Shown: one piece after another, positions 43,738-51,583 of the stretch | How the letters are laid out: each line of letters begins with the position of its first letter | How positions within the stretch are numbered: position 1 is the first letter of the stretch | DNA from: Streptomyces sp. TLI_235 | GTDB taxonomy: Bacteria; Actinomycetota; Actinomycetes; Streptomycetales; Streptomycetaceae | Direction: 5' to 3' | DNA: 64,000 bases | Assembly: GCA_002300355.1 (NCBI GenBank) | Contig: NSGV01000002.1 | Coordinates: forward strand, 1,890,201 to 1,954,200 | Notes under the pieces: model-generated | Databases searched by the model: none | Told to the model about the DNA's origin: nothing | Seen by the model: the letters and a program-made list of their open reading frames with translations, nothing else | Translations under genes and position numbers: made by a program

Positions 43738-44043
43738 TCAGCCGCCGAAGACCTGCTGGACGATGCTCTCGCCGTCGCCGACGATCCGGCGGAAGCGGCG
43801 GGCCAGCTCGATCGCCTCCTCCTTGGAGCGGACCTCGACCAGGGCGAAGCCGGCGACGGCCTCCTTCGCCTCGGCGAACGGCCCGTCGGTGACGGTGATC
43901 TCGTCGCCGGCGGAGACCAGCCGCATCCCGCCGGGCTCCAGGCCGCCGGCCGCGGTCAGCTCCTCGATGAAGGCGCCCATCTCCGCGAAGAGCTTCTCGT
44001 CGGGGGCGGCGTCGGTCGGCTTGGTGGTCATCAGGAAACGCAT
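43738..44043 (-). CDS. YCII (DGPF) domain protein, partner of the ECF sigma factor
   Basis: The 101-residue protein has the YCII fold (MRFLMTTKPTDA ... FIEELTAAGGLEPG) and the DGPF motif (TVTDGPFAEAKEAVAGFALVEV). Genes of this family are the usual neighbours and targets of ECF42 sigma factors; their role is unknown. The ATG at 44043 has GAAGGAGA upstream. Confidence 0.9.
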   Translation of the reverse strand: MRFLMTTKPTDAAPDEKLFAEMGAFIEELTAAGGLEPGGMRLVSAGDEITVTDGPFAEAKEAVAGFALVEVRSKEEAIELARRFRRIVGDGESIVQQVFGG

Positions 44044-44084
44044 GGGATCTCTCCTTCGGGTGGCGCTCCGTGGCACCGCGGTTC

Positions 44085-44172
44085 TGTTCTGCCACCACGT
44101 CGAACGAGGAGATGTGACAGGGAACGGCAGGCATTCCCTGTCACATAAGCCGTTCGACGTGGTGGCAGAACA
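44085..44172. repeat. 88-base two-tier palindrome between divergent genes
   Basis: Outer arms of 22 bases (44085-44106 with 44151-44172) and inner arms of 13 bases (44112-44124 with 44134-44146, TTCCCTGTCACAT) are each perfect, with a 9-base loop. The element lies midway between the YCII start and the DUF998 start. It could be a bidirectional promoter/operator for the sigma factor or another regulator, or a small inverted-repeat mobile element. Confidence 0.7.
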
Positions 44173-44209
44173 CCCAACAGCCGCAGCGCCACAGACCGGA
44201 GAAGCCGCC

Positions 44210-44899
44210 ATGACCACCGCTCCCGCCCGCACCGCTCCCGCCCGTACCACCCCTGCCCGTACCGCCTCCGCCGCCCCGGCGGGCACCCGCACGCTGCTGG
44301 TCTGCGGTGCGGTCGCCGGGCCGCTCTGGGCGGCGGTCGCGCTGACCCAGGCCGCCACCCGGCAGGGCTTCGACCTGACCCGCCACCCGCTCAGCGCACT
44401 GAGCAACGGCTCCCTCGGCTGGCTGCAGATCGCGAACTTCCTGCTCGCCGGCGCGCTGACCGTCGCCGGGGCGGCCGGACTGCGCCGCGTCCTCGCCGGC
44501 ACGCCCGGCGGCCGCTGGGCACCCCGGCTCGTCCGCACCTACGGCCTCGGCATGGTCGCCGCCGGAGCCCTCGTGATGGACCCGGCCGACGGATTCCCCA
44601 TCGGCACACCCGACGGCATGCCGGCGAGCCTGAGTTGGCACGCCGTCGGACACCTGCTGGCGGGCACGATCTCGTTCGCCGCGCTGATCGCCGCCTGCTA
44701 CGTCCTGGGCCACCACTTCGCCCGCGCCGGCCGCCGCGGCCACGCCCTCGCCTCCCGCGCCGCCGCCACCGCGCTGCTGCTCGGCAACGCCTGGGCCATG
44801 ACCGGCGGCCCGGCCGGCTCGCTGACCCTTGCCGTCGGCGCGACCGCCGCGATGCTCCAGGTGTCGGCCGTCGCCGCCCTCCACCTGCGCCTCATCTGA
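44210..44899 (+). CDS. DUF998 family membrane protein
   Basis: The 229-residue protein has about six membrane helices (LLVCGAVAGPLWAAVALTQA; LLAGALTVAGAAGLRRVL; SFAALIAACYVLGHHF) and the family motif DLTRHPLSALSNGSLGWLQ. The function is unknown. CGGAGAAG precedes the ATG. Confidence 0.85.
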   Translation: MTTAPARTAPARTTPARTASAAPAGTRTLLVCGAVAGPLWAAVALTQAATRQGFDLTRHPLSALSNGSLGWLQIANFLLAGALTVAGAAGLRRVLAGTPGGRWAPRLVRTYGLGMVAAGALVMDPADGFPIGTPDGMPASLSWHAVGHLLAGTISFAALIAACYVLGHHFARAGRRGHALASRAAATALLLGNAWAMTGGPAGSLTLAVGATAAMLQVSAVAALHLRLI

Positions 44900-44955
44900 C
44901 CGACCGTCGCCGAACCATCCACCGAAGCGCCACTCACGTTCGAAGGACGATCGAC

Positions 44956-45321
44956 ATGCCCGCCACCACCACCGTGCCGCAGTACCTCGACACCCTCCCC
45001 GCCGCCCAGCGCGAGATCGCCGACCGGCTCCTGCCGCTCGTCGAGGCCGCCCTGCCCGGCGCCGGCGCCGTCTGGCACGGCCACCCGGTGTGGAGCCTCG
45101 GTACCGCCCCCGGCAAGAACCCGGTCTGCTTCGTCAAGTCGTACAGCAGCTACCTCACCTTCGGCTTCTGGCGCGGCCAGGAGATCGCCGACCCGTCCGG
45201 CCGGCTCGCCCCCGGCGCGCGGGCCATGGCCTCGGTCAGGCTCCGTACCGCGGACGACATCGACACCGCGCTCTTCGCCGACTGGCTGGGCAGGGCCCGC
45301 GACCTGGAGCAGACCACCTGA
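44956..45321 (+). CDS. DUF1801 domain protein
   Basis: The 121-residue protein has the DUF1801/YdhG pattern: VPQYLDTLPAAQREIADRLLPLVEAALPGA, VWHGHPVWSLG and CFVKSYSSYLTFGFWRGQEI. Members are small cytosolic proteins of unknown role. It probably follows the DUF998 gene in one transcript. Confidence 0.82.
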   Translation: MPATTTVPQYLDTLPAAQREIADRLLPLVEAALPGAGAVWHGHPVWSLGTAPGKNPVCFVKSYSSYLTFGFWRGQEIADPSGRLAPGARAMASVRLRTADDIDTALFADWLGRARDLEQTT

Positions 45322-45530
45322 CCGCCCCCATGCCCTCCCTGCGACCCGAACCCCGAACCCGGCGGCGCCGGGCGGACGACAGAGGTGCACCCCGGTGCCC
45401 CCGTCCGCCCGGCGCTCCGCCGTGTCCTGCGCGCGGACGTGACCAGGCGTCACCTGCCCCGCCCGCAGGACGACACACCGGCGGCGAACGGGGACTGCCC
45501 GCGGGCCCCGCCACGCACTACGGTGGCGCC

Positions 45531-45929
45531 ATGGCCGCCGAACGAGACCTCACCGCCCTGCTCGCCGGGCTGCGACCCGTACTGAATCCGGGACGGTACG
45601 TGTACTGCACCTTCCCCGGGAAGGTGCCGCCCGGCCTGCGCCCGGTGGTCACCGTCGCCGAGGCGGAGGGTGTCACGGTCGTGGTGCCGCAGGAGGAGGC
45701 GGACTCGCTCGGGCTGCGCTACGAGTACATCGCCGGCTGGATCACCCTGCGGATCCACTCCGCCCTGGAGGCGGTCGGCCTCACCGCCGCGGTCGCCACC
45801 GCGCTCGCCGACCACGGCATCAGCTGCAACGTCGCCGCCGGCTTCCACCACGACCACCTGTTCGTCCCGGCCGCCGACGCCGAACGGGCGCTTCGCACCC
45901 TGGAGGAGCTGTCGGCCGTCCAGGGCTAG
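45531..45929 (+). CDS. ACT-domain-like protein, leaderless start
   Basis: This 132-residue protein resembles the two-ACT-repeat proteins of the DUF2241 type: YVYCTFPGKVPPGLRPVVTVAEAEGVTVVVP, WITLRIHSALEAVGLTAAVATALADHGISCNVAAGFHHDHLFVP. Such domains usually bind amino acids. TACGGT at 45519-45524 lies six bases before the ATG, so the message is probably leaderless. Confidence 0.8.
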   Translation: MAAERDLTALLAGLRPVLNPGRYVYCTFPGKVPPGLRPVVTVAEAEGVTVVVPQEEADSLGLRYEYIAGWITLRIHSALEAVGLTAAVATALADHGISCNVAAGFHHDHLFVPAADAERALRTLEELSAVQG

Positions 45930-46046
45930 CGCCTGCCGGTCCGTCGGGCCAGGCACGGCCCCGGTGCCCGCGATCGGGGAGCGGAGGCCCTCGCACGGGT
46001 ACCACCCGTACGACCGGATCCGCTCCACCGGGAACGGAGGACGCAC

Positions 46047-47069
46047 GTGACCACCACTCCCTGGACACCCGCGGCCGCGGCCGCCCTCGCCGACGCCCTC
46101 GACCACGCCGTCCTGGACCGGGGCGTCCCCGGCGGCGTCCTCGTCCTCGGTACCGCCGACACCACGGCCGCGGTCGGCCGCACCGTGATCGCCCGCGGCA
46201 CCGTCGCCCCCGAGTGCGGCCCCGCGGTGCCGGACGACCGCACCCGCTACGACCTCGCCTCCCTCACCAAGATCACCGTCACCTGGGCGCTCACCGGCCG
46301 CGCCCTCGCCGCCGGCCGGCTTGACCTGGACGAGCCGCTGCGTAGCCGCTTCCCACAACTACCGGCTCCCGGTGGCTGGTTGACCGTACGCCAACTGCTC
46401 GCACACAGTGCCGGACTGCAGCCCGAGACCCGCCTCGACCGCTATCTGCACCTCGACCGCCCGCTCGCCGAACTCCTGTGCGCCGAACAGCTGGTGGCCA
46501 CACCCGGCACCGAACACCGTTACATCAACCGGGGATACGTCCTGCTGGGCCTGCTGCTCGCCGCCGCCCACGAGACCCCACTGGACACCCTCGCCGACCG
46601 CTATTGGCGCGAACTCGGCATGGACGAGACCGAGTTCGGGCCAATCCGACGCTCCCCCGCGGTGGCTCCCACCGAGCAGCGGCTGCGCGGCGCACCCCGC
46701 ACCTGGGGCATCCCGCACGACCCCAACGCCGCACTGCTGAACGGGATCGCCGGCCACGCCGGGGTGTTCTCCACCGCCGCCGACCTCGCCGCGTTCGCCG
46801 AACACCTGCTGACCGCGGAGGATCCGTGGCTGACCGCCAGCCTGCGGCCGCAGATCGCCGTCGAGGCAGGCCGCTCCCGAGGCCTCGGCTGGCTGCTCGC
46901 CGACACCGGCGCCGCCTACCACCACGGCTACACCGGCACCAGCCTGTACCTCTCCCCCGGGCGCGGCCGGTACGCCGTGCTGCTCACCAACGCCGTCTAC
47001 CACGGCTTCAGCGGCAGCCGGCTCACCCCGCTGCGCGACCGCATCCTCGCCGCGGCCACCGCGCCCTGA
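46047..47069 (+). CDS. serine hydrolase, class C beta-lactamase family
   Basis: The 340-residue protein has the SxxK motif as SLTK (DLASLTKITVTWAL near residue 72), the Tyr-x-Asn motif as YINRGYVLL and a late HHGYTG triad element. No signal peptide is seen, so it is likely a cytoplasmic esterase or peptidase rather than a secreted beta-lactamase. Confidence 0.88.
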   Translation: MTTTPWTPAAAAALADALDHAVLDRGVPGGVLVLGTADTTAAVGRTVIARGTVAPECGPAVPDDRTRYDLASLTKITVTWALTGRALAAGRLDLDEPLRSRFPQLPAPGGWLTVRQLLAHSAGLQPETRLDRYLHLDRPLAELLCAEQLVATPGTEHRYINRGYVLLGLLLAAAHETPLDTLADRYWRELGMDETEFGPIRRSPAVAPTEQRLRGAPRTWGIPHDPNAALLNGIAGHAGVFSTAADLAAFAEHLLTAEDPWLTASLRPQIAVEAGRSRGLGWLLADTGAAYHHGYTGTSLYLSPGRGRYAVLLTNAVYHGFSGSRLTPLRDRILAAATAP

Positions 47070-47152
47070 GCCGGACGCGCGGGTGCCCGCACCGGCGCAC
47101 GGCCGGTGCGGGCACCGCGGGCGGGCCGGTGGGGCGGCCCGCCGGGAACGGC

Positions 47153-48103
47153 TCAGCCGCAGCCCACGTAGGTGGCGTGGGCCGGGTCGAGCGCGTTGGT
47201 CACGTGGTGCAGCGAGGTCGGGTCGAAGGCCACCAGGACGTGCTCGGACAGGTCGATCAGGCAGCTGTCCTGGATGGTGATGTTGGTGACGTTCGGCCCG
47301 CTGAGGAACTGCGTCCGGTACGGGGTGACCACCTCGTCGAAGACGGTGGAGATCACCGTGTAGTGCACCCCGGGCACGGTGTCCGGCAGCGAGGAGAGCT
47401 TCTGGTTGAACGCCGAGCCGACCACCTGGTCCTTGCAGGCCGGGCAGGCGGTGTAGATCAGGTCCGCCACACCGGGCAGATAGGGCGCGAGATTGGCGAT
47501 CCCGGAGAGCGTGGTGCCGTGGTTGGACGGCGCCAGCGCGACCAGCTTGTCGACCTTGCTCGCACCGCCGAGGAACTTCAGGTAGTAGTTCGGGATCATG
47601 CCGCCCTGCGAGTGGCCGACGATGTCCACCTTGGCCGCACCGGTGTACGACCTCACCAGGTCGACGAACCGGCCGAGTTGGGCCGCGGACTCGGCGGCCG
47701 GGCCGAGCCCGCCGATCGGCAGCAGCAGCCCGCTGCCGGAGGAGGTGACGCCGGGCACGGTGCCGTAGTCGAGGGCGAAGACGCAGTAGCCCTTGCTCTT
47801 CAGCAGCGGCGAGAGCACCAGCCAGTTCTCGAAGCGGTTGGCGAAGGTGCCGTGCACCAGGACGACCGGATCGGGGTGGGCCGCCGTGGGGCGGCAGTTC
47901 CAGTCGTTGGCGCCGGGCGGCGAGGCCACGGTGTCGCCGTCGGGCGGGGTGGCGGCGGACGCGGCGGCGGACGAGCCGTCGGCGGCGAGGGCGGCGGGGG
48001 CGCCCCCGCCGAGCAGGGCGGCCGCCAGCAGGGCTGATCCCAGGGCGCCGACGAGCCTGCGGCGGACGGGTCTTGCGGAGAAGCAGAGAAGTGGGGTTCT
48101 CAA
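47153..48103 (-). CDS. secreted alpha/beta-hydrolase lipase
   Basis: A signal peptide (basic RPVRRRLVG, hydrophobic GSALLAAALLGGG, cleavage after AALA) precedes an alpha/beta-hydrolase domain with PVVLVHGTF as oxyanion region and the nucleophile elbow VDIVGHSQGGM. Four or more cysteines suggest disulfides outside the cell. TTG 48103 is chosen because GGAGG lies six bases upstream; the GTG at 48118 overlaps that site. It is divergent from the PucR-like gene. Confidence 0.85.
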   Translation of the reverse strand: MRTPLLCFSARPVRRRLVGALGSALLAAALLGGGAPAALAADGSSAAASAATPPDGDTVASPPGANDWNCRPTAAHPDPVVLVHGTFANRFENWLVLSPLLKSKGYCVFALDYGTVPGVTSSGSGLLLPIGGLGPAAESAAQLGRFVDLVRSYTGAAKVDIVGHSQGGMIPNYYLKFLGGASKVDKLVALAPSNHGTTLSGIANLAPYLPGVADLIYTACPACKDQVVGSAFNQKLSSLPDTVPGVHYTVISTVFDEVVTPYRTQFLSGPNVTNITIQDSCLIDLSEHVLVAFDPTSLHHVTNALDPAHATYVGCG

Positions 48104-48127
48104 CTGTTGCCTCCACACCAGAAGTTT

Positions 48128-48143
48128 GTTACCAACAGGTAAC
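48128..48143. promoter_or_regulatory. palindromic operator upstream of the lipase gene
   Basis: GTTACCAACAGGTAAC (GTTACC-N4-GGTAAC) lies 25-40 bases upstream of the lipase start in the divergent gap and is a likely repressor or activator site. Confidence 0.55.
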
Positions 48144-48218
48144 CCGGAGTGCCTCCATGATGGGGGCGCCGCACCTGACCGGCCCCAGTGCGTTCCCCAG
48201 ACCTGGACGGTGATTTCT

Positions 48219-49484
48219 GTGACCGGTCACAACTCCCCCGCGCAGGTCACGGGTTGGCACGCCCCGACGATCGGCGGGGTCCCCGCGGACCAGCGGCTGC
48301 TCGCCGCCCTGCCGGAACTCGTCCAGGCGGTGCTCGCCGCCCTGCTGGACCGGCTGCCCACCTATCGGCGGCTGCCCCGCGAACAGGTCGACGGCGAACT
48401 CGCCCGCACCGCCGAGCGGCGGATCCGCACCCTCGCCCGGGCCGTCCGCACCGGCCGGACCGCCCCCGACGAGGAGTTCGCCACCGTCCGCGAGACCGCC
48501 GCCCGGCGCGCCGAGGAGGGCCTGCCGCTGGACGCCGTCCTGCTCGCCCACCACATCGGGCTGGAGGTCTGCTGGGAGTGGATGACCCGGCAGGCCGGCG
48601 ACGGCGACACCGCGGGGCTCCTCGTCCTCCACCGGCTGCTGCTCGACCACCTCCGCCAGATCACCGCCGCGGCCGGCGCCGGCTACTTCGAGGAACGCCG
48701 CACCATGGTCGACGAACGGCACGCCGCCCGGCACGCCCTGATCGGCGCCCTCCTCGACGGCGCCCCCGCGGACGAGGCCGCCGCCCGGGCCGGATTACGA
48801 CTGCCGCCCGGCTACGCCGTCCTCGCCCTCGCCGTCGCCGACCACCCCGACGAACACGCCGACGGTGTCGACCGCACGGTCGCAGGCCGCCGCAAACTCC
48901 GCCGTCTGCGCGCCGAACTCGACCACCGCACCCGGCACGGCGCCCTCTCGGTGCTCGCCGCCGACGGCGGCCTGGTCCTCGTCCCGCTCGACACCCGCCC
49001 CACCGCCCTGCCCGCCGCCGATTGGCACCGCCTCGCGGACACCGTCGCCGCCACCGCGCGGGCCGCCGGCGCGCCGGTGCTGGCCGGCGCGGCCGCCGCC
49101 GAGCCCTCGGCGGTCGCCGCCGCCGCGGCACTCGCCTACGAAGTCCTCGACGTGGCCCGGGTCTTCGGCCGACCGCCCGGGCTCTACCGGCTCGACGACC
49201 TGCTGCTCGAGTACCAGCTCAGCAGACCCGGCCACGCCAGACCCCGTCTCGCCGCCCTCATCGACCCCCTGCAGCACGCGGGCGACCTGCTCACCACGCT
49301 CCGCACCCACCTGGACGGTGGCCTCAACCGCCGCCACACCGCGAGCGCGCTCCACCTCCACCCCAACACCGTCGACTACCGCCTGCGCCGCATCGCCGCC
49401 CTCACCGGCCTCGACCCCGCCCGCCCCGCCGACCTGCTGCGCATCACCGCCGCCGTCGCCGCCCACGACGCCGAACGCGCCTGA
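48219..49484 (+). CDS. PucR-family transcriptional regulator
   Basis: An N-terminal helical sensor part (LPELVQAVLAALLDRLPTYRR; EEGLPLDAVLLAHHIGLEVCWEW) is followed by a CdaR GGDEF-like region and a C-terminal PucR helix-turn-helix (LLTTLRTHLDGGLNRRHTASALHLHPNTVDYRLRRIAALTGLD). About 421 residues. It is divergent from the secreted lipase and may control it. GTG 48210 is an alternative start. Confidence 0.85.
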   Translation: MTGHNSPAQVTGWHAPTIGGVPADQRLLAALPELVQAVLAALLDRLPTYRRLPREQVDGELARTAERRIRTLARAVRTGRTAPDEEFATVRETAARRAEEGLPLDAVLLAHHIGLEVCWEWMTRQAGDGDTAGLLVLHRLLLDHLRQITAAAGAGYFEERRTMVDERHAARHALIGALLDGAPADEAAARAGLRLPPGYAVLALAVADHPDEHADGVDRTVAGRRKLRRLRAELDHRTRHGALSVLAADGGLVLVPLDTRPTALPAADWHRLADTVAATARAAGAPVLAGAAAAEPSAVAAAAALAYEVLDVARVFGRPPGLYRLDDLLLEYQLSRPGHARPRLAALIDPLQHAGDLLTTLRTHLDGGLNRRHTASALHLHPNTVDYRLRRIAALTGLDPARPADLLRITAAVAAHDAERA

Positions 49485-49488
49485 ACCG

Positions 49489-49526
49489 CCGTGGAGGGCC
49501 CCGGACGCGAAGAAGGCCCTCCGCGG
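49489..49526. terminator. terminator at the rnpB downstream boundary
   Basis: Arms 49489-49500 and 49515-49526 pair with one mismatch. It ends the PucR gene and, read on the minus strand, would originally have terminated rnpB, whose 3' end lies just to the right. Confidence 0.65.
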
Positions 49527-49555
49527 GGGCAGCGGACGAGGCGGCCTGTACGCCG
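49525..49555 (-). repeat. att copy A: 3'-terminal fragment of rnpB
   Basis: These 31 bases are identical to 55560-55590. On the minus strand they read CGGCGTACAGGCCGCCTCGT and then CCGCTGCCCCC, which matches the 3' end of actinobacterial RNase P RNA as I remember it. The similarity stops abruptly on the right, where the first mobile unit begins. Confidence 0.75.
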
Positions 49556-49854
49556 AAAACAGTCTGCTCATGAGCAGCCACCTGCGGAGACGCCAGCCGT
49601 GCCGGTCCGATCGCCACACCATCGCCACCCCTGCGCAACCTGTAGCGCACGACTCGCAGCGTGGAGATCGCGGTCTTCGGTTCGTTGTCGTTCGATCGGC
49701 GCGGCGCGGACGACGTCGAGGATCCCCGTCCCGCATCGGCCGTCAAGCCCGTGGCGACGGCTGGGAGCACGGTCCACCGCCACCCGTCCGCACCGAGTGG
49801 CTGCTGGGCCACGGCAGCGGCCGGGCAGCGGATCGGGCCGGCGACCAAAGCGGG

Positions 49855-49884
49855 CTGACAGATCGTCCGCGCAGTGGCTACGAT
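49855..49884 (+). promoter_or_regulatory. promoter of the MoxR-vWA operon
   Basis: CTGACA at 49855-49860 and TACGAT at 49879-49884 are separated by 18 bases and match the housekeeping consensus well. Transcription would begin about 49891, at the ATG of the short leader frame. Confidence 0.65.
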
Positions 49885-49891
49885 GCGGGCG

Positions 49892-49948
49892 ATGAAGAAC
49901 TTCTCCTCGTACGGAATGGGGGAATCGTTCACGCAAGGTGAGTGCTGA
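49892..49948 (+). CDS. 18-residue leaderless leader peptide
   Basis: The frame MKNFSSYGMGESFTQGEC starts seven bases after the TACGAT box and stops at TGA 49946-49948, overlapping the next ATG by one base (TGATG). It would be translated from the 5' end of a leaderless message and hand ribosomes to the next gene. A real start of the message at this point is an inference. Confidence 0.45.
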   Translation: MKNFSSYGMGESFTQGEC

Positions 49949-51477
49949 TGGCACCTCACCTCATGAACGAGTTTCCGACCCGCCTGTTGATGTGGCAGCG
50001 CGTACGCGAGTACGCCGTGCCACCGTCCATGATCGAGACCGCGACGGCACGGCGCGCCCAGGGCGACTGGGCGGGGGCGTGCGCCGTCGCCCGGATCGAC
50101 GTAGATCTCGATCTGCGCGCCGTGCGGCACCGCCACGGCACCGATTTCGCCACCCGCCTCCGGACGGATCTGCGCCTGCTCGCGCCGGATCTGCTCCGCT
50201 GGCACCTGCCCCGGATCGCCCCTGACGGCCGGCTCCGGCCCGGCCTCACCAGCTCGCTGGCCCGCTACGGGTCCGACGACACCGCAGCGCCACTGCACCT
50301 GGTGGTGCGGACACCGCCGGCCTGGGCAGATGCCGGACAGCGCGTCTCGCTCGCCCTGTGGGAGGGGCCGGGGAGCGGCGCTCCCGGGCACCACCCGCAT
50401 CCGCATCCCGACCGGCGCTTCCGGCTCGACCTGCACCGGCACCTCTGGGATGCCGGTCGGAGCGGTGAACTGGCCGACCGCTGCGGTGCGGACGGGCCAC
50501 CGGTCGCACCGCCGCCCGGTCACCCGCGCGCAGTCGGTGCCCCGCACGCGTCCGACCAGCCGATCCCGCCGGATCGGTCGCGCCCGCTGGAGCGAGCTGA
50601 TCCGCGCGCCCTCCACGAGTCCTGGTGGACCACGCGGTGGGCCGCCGAGGCGGAGTTGTTGTTGCGGGCGGAGGGACGCTCGCGCGGCGGCTTCACCGTG
50701 CGGCTCGGCAGGCGCGACCACGCCGTGTTCGAGCTCGTCGCCCCCGACGACAGCCATGCCCCGACGGTCCGGCCGCTGCGGGAGGCGCTGGGGCCGCAGG
50801 ACGTCGCGGCGCTTCCCGCGCTCCCGGATGCGGCGATCCGGATCCCGCCGGATCTGGAGCTGCTGCGGGCCGGCCTGGTCACGGTCGAGCGGTTGCACCC
50901 GCTCGTCGCCGCGGCACTGGGTGGAGCCGGCTCGACCGCGGCAGCCGCCCGCATGCACCGGCCCGGTGATCCACACCGGGTGGAGTGCCGCGGCGAGGTC
51001 CACCGGATCGCGCTGCGCAACGGGGTGCTGACGCCGATCGACCACGACCTGGCCCAACTGCGCCGGGAAGAGCTGCTGGTGGCACTCGGCGGCCCTGCCC
51101 TGCCCTGTCTGCGGGCGATCGACGCGGTGCACCGCAGTCCAGAAGCCCTGCCTGCGGTCCGGGAGCGGCTCACCCACGGGGACTTCGCCGGAGCGCTCAC
51201 CGTGGTCGAGGGGCTGCTCGGCCCCAGGGCGGTCCTGCGTGACGGACCGCTCCGGGACGAACTGGAGTGGGCCGCGGCCGGCCGCATCGGCCACGGGGTC
51301 TTCCGTGCGGGGCTGATCGCCGTACACCCCGCCGCCGGCGCGGCCGGGGGCGAGAACGACCAGGACGAGCGGCACGCCGAACGGGGACATCGCCCCCGTC
51401 TCGACCGCCGCACGCCGCTCGTCCTACACCGCAAGCGGAGCAGCCGGAACCGGCCCCGCACCGGCCTGGCCTCCTGA
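49948..51477 (+). CDS. vWA-MoxR associated partner protein, unknown fold
   Basis: The roughly 509-residue protein (VREYAVPPSMIETATARRAQGDWAGACAVARIDVDLDLRAV at the start) has no family I can name with certainty. It has no signal or membrane segment. It is the first gene of an operon with a MoxR ATPase and a vWA metallopeptidase-like protein, the composition described for predicted ternary conflict systems, in which such a third protein is a sensor or effector. GTG 49942 is an alternative start. Confidence 0.7.
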   Translation: MAPHLMNEFPTRLLMWQRVREYAVPPSMIETATARRAQGDWAGACAVARIDVDLDLRAVRHRHGTDFATRLRTDLRLLAPDLLRWHLPRIAPDGRLRPGLTSSLARYGSDDTAAPLHLVVRTPPAWADAGQRVSLALWEGPGSGAPGHHPHPHPDRRFRLDLHRHLWDAGRSGELADRCGADGPPVAPPPGHPRAVGAPHASDQPIPPDRSRPLERADPRALHESWWTTRWAAEAELLLRAEGRSRGGFTVRLGRRDHAVFELVAPDDSHAPTVRPLREALGPQDVAALPALPDAAIRIPPDLELLRAGLVTVERLHPLVAAALGGAGSTAAAARMHRPGDPHRVECRGEVHRIALRNGVLTPIDHDLAQLRREELLVALGGPALPCLRAIDAVHRSPEALPAVRERLTHGDFAGALTVVEGLLGPRAVLRDGPLRDELEWAAAGRIGHGVFRAGLIAVHPAAGAAGGENDQDERHAERGHRPRLDRRTPLVLHRKRSSRNRPRTGLAS

Positions 51478-51583
51478 CCGGCTCCCCGCCGACGACCTTC
51501 CAGCGCCGCGCCCACCACCCGGCGCACCCACGACCTCCGGGACGGGCTGCCCCGTTCCCCCTACCCCACCCCAGGTGATACCC

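Noticed and set aside
49564..49577. Perfect 14-base palindrome CTGCTCATGAGCAG near att copy A
   Set aside because: Too short on its own to assign; it could be an integrase core remnant, but nothing supports it.
49661..49858. Short frame beginning like a SARP N-terminus (MEIAVFGSLSFDRRG)
   Set aside because: The likeness lasts only about 15 residues, with no helix-turn-helix afterwards; it may be a fragment or chance.
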